A DNA stretch of 29,294 nucleotides from IMG/VR virus record IMGVR_UViG_3300042355_000858, positions 1 to 29,294 of that record; one strand, 5' to 3'. The notes beneath the pieces are model-generated. The model did not search any database. It worked only from the letters and a program-made list of their open reading frames with translations, and was not told where the DNA came from. This document shows positions 22,575 through 29,294 of this stretch, one piece after another. The number at the start of each line of letters is the position of its first letter. The first letter of the stretch is position 1. The stretch is from a virus. The translations under genes were made by a program, and so were the position numbers.

Positions 22575-24493
22575 GGCCGGCGTAAAGGGCGCTCCGGGGG
22601 CGCACCTCCGGACGCATAGGTAGTCTGCGACGGGGCCGCTGCTAGCTGCCCAGCGGGCGCAGACGCCACCACGACGGGCTCGGCGGGAGCCTCGACGGGC
22701 GCGGCGCGCTCCATAAAGGTCTTGCGAGCCCAGCGCCATTGACGCTTGGGATTCGGCCCGTCCAAGTCGCGGAACCAGACCGCGCTGTCATCGACGGCGA
22801 CTACCTCGAGGCGGTGGCCGTCCTCGGTGTCTGTCCATGTCTGGCCCGACTCGGGCTCGGCGCGGCGCGCTGCCTGGATGACTGGCGCGGCCTCGGTGGG
22901 CGCAGCGCCATCCGTGGGCGTCGGTGGCTGTAGCGCGGACTGTGCCTCGACCATCTGGATCGCCTCGGCCTCGGCGATGGTCGGGAAGCTCTTGCGGATA
23001 GCGACGACAGCCGCAGCGGGAGCCATCGTGCCAGCGGTGACAGCCGCCAGCAGCTCGACAAGGCTGGCGATCTGAGCGCCATTCAACGCGGTGTCGGCGA
23101 CAGCCTCGGGCGCCGCAGACGCGGGCGCATCCATCGGCGCAGCCATCGGCGCAGCGGCGAACATATCGATGCGCTTGGCCTTGGCGTTGCCGCCTCGAGC
23201 CGCGCCCCACTCGGGCAGTCCGTCGCGCTTCCGCAGCTCATCGACCGTCACCGCTCCGACGTCGATGAGGACGTCGCTCGGCTTGGGCGCAAGCTCCTCT
23301 TGAAAGCGCGTGGCGATGACAGGCAGCGCCGGCATCGTCCCGCCGTAGCGCCACAGGTTGAACTCCAAGAATGGCCGCACGAGATCGCGCGAGACCGTGG
23401 CCCACATGGACGATGCGGACTTTTTCAGTCGCGGGTGGATCGTCGTGCTGGCCTGAGACTCAGCCGCAGCGCGCGAGCCGATTGCGCCGATGTCGGTGTT
23501 CAGCGTCGAGCCAAGTACGGCCTTTGTCATGCCGTCATCGCACCACGACTCAAGCGCAGTCCACACCGACGACGAACCCTGCGCCGAGGGATTCAATAGC
23601 TGGATCTCCATGTCCTTCGACATGACAGCCACGCCCGACGCGCTTAGGTTGCTCAGGTTGTCGAATAGCTCTTGCCTTAGCGGCTGAGCCGTCTCGTTGG
23701 GATACTTGCCGATGGCGCGCGGATTCCCGGCGACTTCAGCGCCGTTGAGCCAGTATGCCGCCGCAGTCCACTTGACCCACCAATACCGAACGCACGCTCG
23801 CAGTAGTCCCGACGCGATGGTGTAGTCGGGAATGACGCGCGGCATGTGCACGACAAACTTGTTCTCGCGCAGCGGCAAGCCCGTCAGTCCGATCTGCGGG
23901 TTTGCTCCCGGCGAGTTTGCCAGCCTGCCGTCGTCCCACAGATAGGGCTTGATGAGTCTGTCGAAGCGGAACCGATGCGGCTCGAGGATCTCCATGCCCT
24001 CGGGCCACACCCACGAGCCACGGACTCCCCACATGATCTCCAAGACGGACCAGCCGACAAACTCAGCGTCAAGGATCGCGTCGAGATACGTGGGCAGATC
24101 CGACAGACTCGCCAGCATCCCGGCGACGTCCTGGGCAGCTAGCGCGTCCGCCTGAGTCGGGCCGCCGGGAGCGACGTCATAGCCAGCGCCAGCGACGGGA
24201 TCGACGCGAGTCCCCCGCAGCGCCAATAGGTGGCCGTCCTGGTACATGCGGCGGGTGAGCCGCGCCCAGTCCGTCGTGGCGCCGCTGGCCTCGGCCGTCT
24301 GCATCCAGCCCGCGACGTCCGCCCAGCTCAGCGTGCCCCACTGTCCGCCCTGCCAGCGCGTCAGCGTGGCCGGCGGGGCATCGCGTCCGGCGTAGCTCGA
24401 GGGCGCCAGCTCGACTACAGGCCCGCCGATGGGCTGCGCTGCTAGTGCGCGCTCGGCAGCGCGAGCGGAGAGATGTCGTCGGCCTGCGCCCAT
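22535..24493 (-). CDS. Portal protein, Mu gp29 / DUF935-like
   Basis: A 652-aa protein from ATG 24493; a further in-frame ATG lies 17 codons upstream, but the M-G-A-G-R start looks more natural. The DUF935 features run from about residue 80: M-Y-Q-D-G-H-L-L-A-L, L-D-A-I-L-D-A-E-F-V-G-W-S-V-L-E-I-M-W, I-L-E-P-H-R-F-R-F-D, F-V-V-H-M-P-R, then W-V-K-W-T-A-A-A-Y, A-V-L-G-S-T-L-N-T and R-D-G-L-P-E-W-G. The last about 200 residues are a Pro/Ala-rich, poorly conserved extension with a T-D-T-E-D-G-H-R-L-E-V strand region. The portal forms the DNA gate of the head. Its end overlaps MuF. Confidence 0.85.
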   Translation of the reverse strand: MGAGRRHLSARAAERALAAQPIGGPVVELAPSSYAGRDAPPATLTRWQGGQWGTLSWADVAGWMQTAEASGATTDWARLTRRMYQDGHLLALRGTRVDPVAGAGYDVAPGGPTQADALAAQDVAGMLASLSDLPTYLDAILDAEFVGWSVLEIMWGVRGSWVWPEGMEILEPHRFRFDRLIKPYLWDDGRLANSPGANPQIGLTGLPLRENKFVVHMPRVIPDYTIASGLLRACVRYWWVKWTAAAYWLNGAEVAGNPRAIGKYPNETAQPLRQELFDNLSNLSASGVAVMSKDMEIQLLNPSAQGSSSVWTALESWCDDGMTKAVLGSTLNTDIGAIGSRAAAESQASTTIHPRLKKSASSMWATVSRDLVRPFLEFNLWRYGGTMPALPVIATRFQEELAPKPSDVLIDVGAVTVDELRKRDGLPEWGAARGGNAKAKRIDMFAAAPMAAPMDAPASAAPEAVADTALNGAQIASLVELLAAVTAGTMAPAAAVVAIRKSFPTIAEAEAIQMVEAQSALQPPTPTDGAAPTEAAPVIQAARRAEPESGQTWTDTEDGHRLEVVAVDDSAVWFRDLDGPNPKRQWRWARKTFMERAAPVEAPAEPVVVASAPAGQLAAAPSQTTYASGGAPPERPLRRPWELVESQTEAGS

Positions 24494-24689
24494 GGCAAAG
24501 ACTAGCACGCCGAGCCCGCTAGTGCGCCATGCTGACACGGACAACGTGGCGCAGTGCGTAGCCTGGTTCGCGCATCAAAGACAAAATCCGCAACGATTTC
24601 GCGCGGCATAGCCTGGCATCTGGGATGCAATAACACCTCGCATCGCTGCACAACGCGGCGACGACAACCGACGCACAAGGAGCCGCACC
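24494..24689. promoter_or_regulatory. Divergent intergenic region between portal and plus-strand genes
   Basis: About 196 bases separate the leftward portal gene from the rightward 164-aa gene, so promoters for both directions are expected here. The octamer TAGCCTGG occurs twice in direct orientation (24559-24566 and 24609-24616), exactly 50 bases apart, a spacing that could suit an operator pair. I see no clear -35/-10 pair. A strong AAGGAG (24677-24682) lies seven bases before ATG 24690. Confidence 0.4.
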
Positions 24690-25184
24690 ATGACCAGCTA
24701 CTACCGCATCACGAACCGCACCTCGGGCCTCAGCCTCGGACTCTACTGGGGCGAGACTCCCGACGACGCCGTCGAGGCGATGGACCGCGCCGCGGGCTAT
24801 CGCTCCTCGCGGGACGCGGCCGAGGCGCTCGGGGAGACCGCAGAGTCGCTCCGCGCCGACCTGATCGTCGAGCCGGTCGCCGAGGGCGACGGCGAGGACG
24901 AGGACGAGGGCGAGGACGAGGGCGAGGCCGACGAGGCCGACGAGCACGCGATCCGCTGGATCGCCGAGCGCATGGTCGCGGCCGACCGCACATCGGGCGA
25001 CTGCGCGCCCGAGGTGCTGGACGACCCCTCGGCGGGCGACGGGAGCGGCTGGGACTACGCCGCGATTGAGGAGGTCGCGGAGCGCATCGGAGCGGCGCAC
25101 CTCGTCCGCTACGGGGTGCGGCGCGACGAGGTTCTGCGCGCCTACGCCGCCGCGTGGCGCGAGGCCGTCGAGGCCGTCCGATGA
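24690..25184 (+). CDS. Hypothetical acidic protein (plus-strand module, gene 1)
   Basis: A 164-aa protein with AAGGAG seven bases upstream of ATG 24690. The first 60 residues have a mixed alpha/beta look (Y-Y-R-I-T-N, D-D-A-V-E-A-M-D-R-A-A-G-Y). An acidic low-complexity run of Glu/Asp/Gly is at about 66-86, then helices follow, including A-I-R-W-I-A-E-R-M-V and L-R-A-Y-A-A-A-W-R-E-A-V. The acidic run is encoded by GAG/GAC repeats. Read against the structural operon, so likely expressed at another time. No family recognised. Confidence 0.65.
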   Translation: MTSYYRITNRTSGLSLGLYWGETPDDAVEAMDRAAGYRSSRDAAEALGETAESLRADLIVEPVAEGDGEDEDEGEDEGEADEADEHAIRWIAERMVAADRTSGDCAPEVLDDPSAGDGSGWDYAAIEEVAERIGAAHLVRYGVRRDEVLRAYAAAWREAVEAVR

Positions 25185-25423
25185 GCCGCGCCCGCCACTC
25201 CATTCTGATCCAGCTCGCCGACGGCCCGACGGGCGCTCAGCAGCGCGATGCCATCCTCCGGTGGGCTCGGCACCGCGTGGAGCTGGGCCAGTCCGCCACG
25301 CCCACGGCTGCGTTGCGGACCGTGGTTCTTGCTGCCGCCGACGCATCCGACCTCGACGCGCCGCCTAGCGATGCGTGGGCTGCGGGACGGGAGGCCGCGC
25401 GTAGCAAGCGAAGCGCGACGTAG
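25181..25423 (+). CDS. Hypothetical 80-aa protein (plus-strand module, gene 2)
   Basis: ATG 25181 overlaps the stop of gene 1 as ATGA, placing the frame with confidence. The protein is helical and Ala/Arg-rich, with H-S-I-L-I-Q-L-A-D-G near the start and R-D-A-I-L-R-W-A-R-H-R-V-E-L in the middle. The two Trp and clustered basic residues could point to nucleic-acid or protein binding, but I recognise no domain. Confidence 0.6.
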   Translation: MSRARHSILIQLADGPTGAQQRDAILRWARHRVELGQSATPTAALRTVVLAAADASDLDAPPSDAWAAGREAARSKRSAT

Positions 25424-25477
25424 AGCTATCGGCAGATGCCGCTAGGAACGAGAAGCCTACAAACAAGGGACCGACAC

Positions 25478-25699
25478 ATGGACACGAAAAGCGCACAGAT
25501 CATTGCAGACGCCATCATCCTTCACGCCGAGGCAATCAAGGGTTTGTCCAAGATTTTGGACAAGGCCACGGGTGCCACCAGGGATATGCCGTATTTGGAG
25601 GGGCTTGGGATCGCCATCGGAGGGGACTACCTCAAGCACGCAGTCGGAGAGCAGCTCGGCCGCTTGGCTGAGGCCATCGACGCAGCGAAAGACCGTTGA
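25478..25699 (+). CDS. Hypothetical 73-aa protein (plus-strand module, gene 3)
   Basis: I start at ATG 25478 because AAGGGA lies seven bases upstream; an in-frame ATG 14 codons earlier has no such site. The protein has two amphipathic helices: A-Q-I-I-A-D-A-I-I-L-H-A-E-A-I-K and L-K-H-A-V-G-E-Q-L-G-R-L-A-E-A-I-D. The region between is short and Gly-rich. Its base composition is slightly less GC-rich than its neighbours. Function unknown. Confidence 0.6.
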   Translation: MDTKSAQIIADAIILHAEAIKGLSKILDKATGATRDMPYLEGLGIAIGGDYLKHAVGEQLGRLAEAIDAAKDR

Positions 25700-25706
25700 C
25701 ACGACA

Positions 25707-25749
25707 GCGCCCCGAGAGGATCGATCCCGGCTCGCTACCGGGAGGGCGC
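25707..25749. terminator. Hairpin between convergent genes
   Basis: Between the end of the plus-strand genes and the end of the leftward DUF115-like gene lies a nested inverted repeat: outer arms GCGCCC/GGGCGC and inner arms CCCGG/CCGGG around a seven-base loop that contains the minus-strand TAG stop. Its position suits a terminator for both directions, but no T-run follows on either strand. Confidence 0.4.
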
Positions 25750-26919
25750 CTCTAGCCAGCCGCGCAGCTCCGCGCACGCCTCGAGCGTCGCGCGCGACAT
25801 CGGCCCGACCGTGCGTGAGCCGCGCCCCTGCATCTGCCTCAGCAGCCGCATCCGTGCGCCGACGCCGGCGAAATCCGGCAGCGGGCTACCTGCTAGCAGC
25901 TCGGGCACATCGGCGATGGCCGCGCCGTCGAGCACGGCACGCGCCACGGCCTCGGCACGACCGATCTGGGCGTGGGCCTCCTCGAGCAGCGTGCGCGCGT
26001 CCTGGGGGCTCGTAGACGCCTCGGCGTGGCCCCATCCGGCGATGGCCACATCGGGCTCGCTCTGGTAGCAAACGACGTGCGGATGGCGCGCAGCCCATTG
26101 CGCCAGCCATCGGCGGTCGTCCTCGAGGGTCTCCGGTGCCCACCTACGCGATCCGTCCACCGCCTCGAGCGGGATCATCCGCTCGACCCGCAGCGGAGGA
26201 CGCTGGCCCGATGCGGCGTGCAGCGATTCCTTCGCTTCCAGGCCGGCGATGTGCCCGACGTAGTGATCGACCGTGCCATCCGGATGCGTGGCCGCCTCGA
26301 CGCCCGTCAGCCGAATATCTTGCCAGTCAGAGCCCGACGCATAGGCCCGCCCATCGGGGGAGTACGCGCGCGAGCATCCCAGCAGCTCGACGCGGCTGCA
26401 TCCCCACATCTCGGCGATGGCAACAGCCGCGGTGACGTTCGATGTTCCTCCGTATACCGGTTCTTCTGACAACAGTTCCGAGATCCAGAAGTTTTGGAGC
26501 GATGCAGGGATGAACCACATCACGGGGATACCCAGCTCGCGACACGTCGCCGCAAATGCCGGGTGCACGCCAATATCCAGCAGAGCCGTGGTATCCCGAT
26601 GCGGCCACAGCTCAGCAGCGCGACGTAGCTGGCCGCTCATGTCGATCGACTCTCGACACAGGATGTACCTCGGCACATGCCCCCGACGCGCGAGCGGCAC
26701 AAGCGCCGAGTTGACGGCGATGGTCGTAAGCGTCGTCGGGATGTGGTCCGGCAGAGTCCAGCCAGCGCCGAGCACGAGATACGTGTGCGCCGGCATACCA
26801 GGCGGACAGCGCCTCACGCGGGGCTCGCGCATCATCGCCTCGAGGTTGACGGCCACGTGATGCGCGATGTGAGGCGCCTTGAAAATCGCAAACGCTTCGT
26901 CTCGTCGTGCCTTGTCCAT
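25735..26919 (-). CDS. Maf/DUF115-like putative glycosyltransferase
   Basis: A 394-aa protein with its ATG overlapping the upstream stop (TGATG); in-frame codons further upstream lie in the previous gene. A Rossmann-like start Y-L-V-L-G-A-G-W-T-L (47-56) leads to I-A-V-N-S-A-L (67-73) and P-R-Y-I-L-C-R-E-S, then V-Y-G-G-T-S-N-V-T-A-A-V-A-I-A (155-169), and G-C-S-R-V-E-L-L-G-C-S-R-A-Y-S-P-D-G-R-A-Y-A-S-G. This resembles Maf proteins (motility accessory factors, PF01973/DUF115), which transfer nonulosonic acids to flagellin. NeuB and cytidylyltransferase genes lie just upstream, so a transferase for the same sugar is a reasonable guess. The C-terminal 130 residues are helical and unassigned. 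Confidence 0.65.
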   Translation of the reverse strand: MDKARRDEAFAIFKAPHIAHHVAVNLEAMMREPRVRRCPPGMPAHTYLVLGAGWTLPDHIPTTLTTIAVNSALVPLARRGHVPRYILCRESIDMSGQLRRAAELWPHRDTTALLDIGVHPAFAATCRELGIPVMWFIPASLQNFWISELLSEEPVYGGTSNVTAAVAIAEMWGCSRVELLGCSRAYSPDGRAYASGSDWQDIRLTGVEAATHPDGTVDHYVGHIAGLEAKESLHAASGQRPPLRVERMIPLEAVDGSRRWAPETLEDDRRWLAQWAARHPHVVCYQSEPDVAIAGWGHAEASTSPQDARTLLEEAHAQIGRAEAVARAVLDGAAIADVPELLAGSPLPDFAGVGARMRLLRQMQGRGSRTVGPMSRATLEACAELRGWLEAPSR

Positions 26920-27116
26920 CAGTGCCACACCCGTCCATCCGACGACTTGCCTTGTTCGCGCAAGGCACGCTCGAGACGCTGCCACGCACGCTCTGTCTCG
27001 ATGCGCTCGCGCTCCTGATGAACGCCGCGCCAAAACTCGCGATGAGCCGCGCGCCATCGGCCAGACATCAACAGCCGAGCTACCCGGCGCCCCATTGATC
27101 GCAATGCATGGTTCAT
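26919..27116 (-). CDS. Hypothetical 65-aa basic protein
   Basis: ATG 27116 overlaps the methyltransferase stop (ATGA), and the stop overlaps the next start (TGATG), so the frame is secure. It is strongly basic (M-G-R-R-V-A-R-L-L, R-E-F-W-R-G) and helical, with R-E-R-I-E-T-E-R-A-W-Q-R-L-E-R-A-L at the C-terminal half. No domain recognised; it may be a small partner of the flanking enzymes, by position only. Confidence 0.6.
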   Translation of the reverse strand: MNHALRSMGRRVARLLMSGRWRAAHREFWRGVHQERERIETERAWQRLERALREQGKSSDGRVWH

Positions 27117-28306
27117 TTCGCCGCCTTGTTCAGTTGGTGCACGAGCCGATTCAGCACGTGAGCCAGCGCCGCGCCGATGCGCTGGGATTCTTGAGCCTGG
27201 CCGGCTCTGAGGCCACGCATCCACATATCGGCGTCCCAGCTAGGCCGAGTCTCGTGTGCCTGCTCCAATAGCCGCACGATGCTCGTCAACTCGCCGATGG
27301 CATCGGTGGCGCAAGCCCGCCACCGCACCAGTTCGTCTGCTGCGAAGTCCAGCGTGCCGCACGCCTCGACGTCGTCCGTGATTGATGCGCGCCAGTCCGC
27401 ATCCTCAAAGTCACGCATTCGCTTGATTGCAAGCTCCGTTGCCGCGCGCTCGCTCTCCCAAGCTTTCAGCTTGCCCACGACCTCTTCGGCCATCGGCCCG
27501 CCGTGAGGCTCATACGGCCGAGGGCCGCTGGAACCGCGCACGCCATACCCACACAAAACGGCTCCATCGTAGTCCGTGTGGACGTCATCCAAGCCCGCGC
27601 GATGCATCAACGCCGCCAGGGTATGCCGGCTGAAGTTGACCGTGTGCGGCTTCTGCAGAAAATGAGTCAGGCTCACATACGGGCGCTCGACGCAAGGCAC
27701 CTCGACGTAGACCATTCCGCCCTCGCGCACCTGGCGCACCATCGCGACCATATCCTCGACAGGACGCGCGAAATGCTCGACCACCTGCAGGGCGAAGGCG
27801 ACGTCAAAGCTGCCCTCGGCCTCGCCCGTGCTGGGGTCGTGGATGGGCACGCCACGCGCCAGCGCCTCGCCGGCCTTGCGCGAATCGCGCTCGAGCACGT
27901 ACACGCCACCGCCCAGCAGCTCGTGCATCGCGCCGGCCACGCTGCCGTCGCCGCTGCCCACCTCGAGGACGCGCTGTCCAGGCTCTAGCCCCAGGCCATG
28001 CACCAGCCGCCGCGCCGCGTGCGCCCCATGCCGCGTGCATGTCTCGGCGTAGCGCGCATCGTCGGGCGCGACCATCTCGTCGGTGGGCTGTCCGTCGTCG
28101 TCAATCCAGCGCTTCGGTAGGTCGTGGAACTCCCGCCGATACTCGCCCGAGGCGTAGTACACCGCGACGTCGTGCGGCGTGGCGTGCGGCACCGTCTGCA
28201 CGAGCGAGCACGACCGGCATGCCACCGTGACCATCGGCCCGGTGCGGCCCTCGTTGTGGACGTACACCGCATCAGTCAGCGGCGCATCGCACAGATGACA
28301 ACTCAC
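27113..28306 (-). CDS. SAM methyltransferase with N-terminal zinc-binding domain
   Basis: A 397-aa protein starting at GTG 28306, overlapping the NeuB stop as GTGA; upstream in-frame codons fall inside neuB. Cys pairs C3-x-x-C6 and C30-x-x-C33 form a probable zinc site as in Methyltransf_13-type sugar C-methyltransferases. The SAM domain has L-E-V-G-S-G-D-G-S (114-122), V-L-E-R-D-S, Q-V-V-E-H-F (174-179) and P-H-T-V-N-F-S-R-H-T. The last about 140 residues are helical (W-E-S-E-R-A-A-T-E-L) without an assigned domain. The arrangement suggests a sugar or nonulosonate methyltransferase acting in the cassette; the site of methylation is unknown. Confidence 0.75.
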   Translation of the reverse strand: MSCHLCDAPLTDAVYVHNEGRTGPMVTVACRSCSLVQTVPHATPHDVAVYYASGEYRREFHDLPKRWIDDDGQPTDEMVAPDDARYAETCTRHGAHAARRLVHGLGLEPGQRVLEVGSGDGSVAGAMHELLGGGVYVLERDSRKAGEALARGVPIHDPSTGEAEGSFDVAFALQVVEHFARPVEDMVAMVRQVREGGMVYVEVPCVERPYVSLTHFLQKPHTVNFSRHTLAALMHRAGLDDVHTDYDGAVLCGYGVRGSSGPRPYEPHGGPMAEEVVGKLKAWESERAATELAIKRMRDFEDADWRASITDDVEACGTLDFAADELVRWRACATDAIGELTSIVRLLEQAHETRPSWDADMWMRGLRAGQAQESQRIGAALAHVLNRLVHQLNKAAK

Positions 28307-29151
28307 GCCCACGACGTCCTCCGCATCGTCTCGATCTTGGCGCGCTCCTCGACGTCCACCGGACGCTCGGCTCCATACGTCAGCGCCGCCGACAACGCGC
28401 GAATCTCGCGCACCAATCGCATCAACTCCTCGGGCTCGACGCTGGCCGCCTGGTCGCTGCCCCATGCGCGACGGCTCAGCGTGATGTGCCGCTCGACAAC
28501 GGTGGCTCCCAGCGCCACCGCGCCAAGCGTGACGGCCTGATAGTCGGGCGACTCGTGCCCGCTGTAGCCCACCGGCAAGCCGTACCGCTGCCGCAGTTCC
28601 GACAGCACGCCAAGGCGCGCGGCCTCGGGACGATGCGGGTACACGCTGCAGCAGTGCATCAGAGTCACGCGCGCGGGCGTGGCATCCAGCACGCGCACGG
28701 CCTCATCGATCTCGTGCCAGCTAGCGCCGCCCGTCGAGACGTAGAGCGGGAGTCTCGTGTCCGCAGCCTGGCGCAGCGTCTCGTGGTCCGTGATGACAGC
28801 AGACGGGATCTTCAGCCACGGCACACGGAGCGAATGCAAGAACGCCACGCTCGGCGGATCGAAGGCAGACGCGCTCCACTCGATGCCAAGTCCAGACGCA
28901 GCACACGATAGCTGGGCGAACTCGACCTCGCCGAACTCTAGGCGTTGCTTGTAGTCTGGATACAGCATCGGGCCCCACGGAGTCGCGCGGCTCTGTAGAC
29001 GCATCGACGGTGGAATCGCTAGCTCCAAGTCGCGCTTCTGGAACTTGACAGCGTCACATCCGGCGAGCTTCGCGACACGCATCAGGTCCACGGCAGTCGC
29101 GACAGATCCGCTGTGGTTGATGCCGATTTCGGCGATGACCTTGACCCTCAT
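28303..29151 (-). CDS. neuB: Nonulosonic acid (NeuB-type) synthase, lacking SAF domain
   Basis: A 282-aa protein; ATG 29151 overlaps the upstream stop as ATGA. The NeuB signature is complete: A-E-I-G-I-N-H-S-G (7-15), A-V-K-F-Q-K-R (34-40), T-P-W-G (57-60), W-L-K-I-P-S-A (112-118), L-Y-V-S-T-G-G (136-142), M-H-C-C-S-V-Y-P (165-172), V-G-Y-S-G-H-E (194-200) and E-R-H-I-T-L-S-R-R-A-W-G-S-D-Q-A-A-S-V-E-P (220-240). NeuB enzymes condense phosphoenolpyruvate with a C6 sugar to make sialic, legionaminic or pseudaminic acid. Family members are usually about 330-350 aa and end in a SAF/antifreeze-like domain; here the protein stops after R-R-T-S-W, before that domain. The sugar made cannot be told from sequence. 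Confidence 0.88.
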   Translation of the reverse strand: MRVKVIAEIGINHSGSVATAVDLMRVAKLAGCDAVKFQKRDLELAIPPSMRLQSRATPWGPMLYPDYKQRLEFGEVEFAQLSCAASGLGIEWSASAFDPPSVAFLHSLRVPWLKIPSAVITDHETLRQAADTRLPLYVSTGGASWHEIDEAVRVLDATPARVTLMHCCSVYPHRPEAARLGVLSELRQRYGLPVGYSGHESPDYQAVTLGAVALGATVVERHITLSRRAWGSDQAASVEPEELMRLVREIRALSAALTYGAERPVDVEERAKIETMRRTSWA

Positions 29152-29294
29152 TCCGCACCCCATCCAAAGCGCCGCTGCGCTCGTTCCAGTTCTTGCGGAG
29201 TGTCGATGTCGATGGCTTCATCAGGATCCATCTCCATCGCTCGCATGTCGCCGCCCATGCGCGAGCCCGTGCGCTGCCAATGCGCGTGCGTCCA
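29148..29294 (-). CDS. CMP-nonulosonate cytidylyltransferase-like protein, C-terminal fragment
   Basis: The 48 C-terminal codons of a gene that enters from the right edge. The end reads D-E-A-I-D-I-D-T-P-Q-E-L-E-R-A-Q, the 'x-D-I-D-T-x-x-D/E-L' closing motif typical of CMP-sialate/NeuA-type and other sugar nucleotidyltransferases. Its TGA overlaps the neuB ATG. NeuA and NeuB are usually adjacent because CMP-nonulosonate is needed right after the synthase step. The assignment depends on one motif and the neighbour; the N-terminus and active site lie outside the window. Confidence 0.6.
   Translation of the reverse strand, partial: WTHAHWQRTGSRMGGDMRAMEMDPDEAIDIDTPQELERAQRRFGWGAE

Noticed and set aside
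22575-22739. MuF start at the upstream ATG 22739
   Set aside because: It would add 55 Arg/Gly/Ala-rich codons fully overlapping the portal end; MuF-like sequence begins only near 22550.
24888-24945. GAGGAC/GAGGGC repeats as a DNA repeat element
   Set aside because: They only encode the acidic Glu/Asp/Gly run of the 164-aa protein; no flanking repeat structure.
24519-25346. Minus-strand 275-codon ORF across the plus-strand module
   Set aside because: Low-complexity Arg/Ala/Gly text with no SD; the plus genes have good SDs and an ATGA overlap.
1-29294. tRNA genes and CRISPR arrays
   Set aside because: No cloverleaf with a matching acceptor stem and TTCGA arm, and no regularly spaced direct repeats, were found by eye.

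Overview
The window is a piece of a high-GC tailed-phage genome (Caudoviricetes; a virion, prophage or metagenomic contig). No ribosomal, tRNA or housekeeping bacterial gene is visible. Almost every gene reads leftward (minus strand) with ATGA, GTGA or TGATG stop/start overlaps, so this is essentially one long late operon. The exceptions are three small plus-strand genes at about 24.7-25.7 kb and one plus-strand gene hidden antisense inside an intein at about 21 kb.

In transcription order (right to left). (1) 29294-25735: a sugar/glycan cassette. It holds the tail end of a CMP-nonulosonate (sialic-acid-like) cytidylyltransferase, a NeuB-type nonulosonate synthase without its SAF domain, a zinc-finger SAM methyltransferase, a 65-aa protein and a Maf/DUF115-like putative glycosyltransferase. 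(2) 24690-25699: three small plus-strand genes of unknown role, bounded by a divergent intergenic region and a convergent hairpin. (3) 24493-16704: a Mu-like head module with a gp29/DUF935 portal, a MuF head morphogenesis protein split by an intein, a gpI protease fused in frame to a scaffold that has its own internal ribosome binding site, a small decoration-like protein, a gpT-like major capsid protein, an unknown protein and a gp36/DUF1320 connector. (4) 16704-7800: a tail module with tail completion protein, probable terminator, tail tube, two chaperone-like ORFs in -1 relation, a 502-aa tape measure and tail tip proteins. No sheath or contractile baseplate gene is seen, so a long non-contractile tail is the best reading. 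(5) 7803-1471: receptor-binding and surface genes: a tip protein, a fibre with six degenerate repeats, a GT-A glycosyltransferase, a small methyltransferase, a FlbD-like small protein and a LamG-SGNH esterase. (6) 1461-1: a holin-like membrane protein, a lipoprotein, small genes, a DUF5664-like protein and the start of a proteasome-like Ntn hydrolase.

The most striking object is at 20922-21728. The MuF gene is interrupted by a 269-codon intein inserted exactly before the Cys of its conserved Cys-Arg-Cys motif. The opposite strand of that same DNA carries a 238-codon gene with its own GGAGG ribosome binding site and GTG start, encoding an HTH plus Vsr/DUF559-like nuclease, a plausible homing endonuclease. 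The two reading frames are in exact codon-on-codon register, and the endonuclease gene lies wholly inside the intein, covering all but its first 10 and last 20 codons. The splicing element and its mobility enzyme therefore seem to be encoded on opposite strands of the same DNA instead of being fused in one protein.

All functional calls come from reading motifs by eye; no database search was run.
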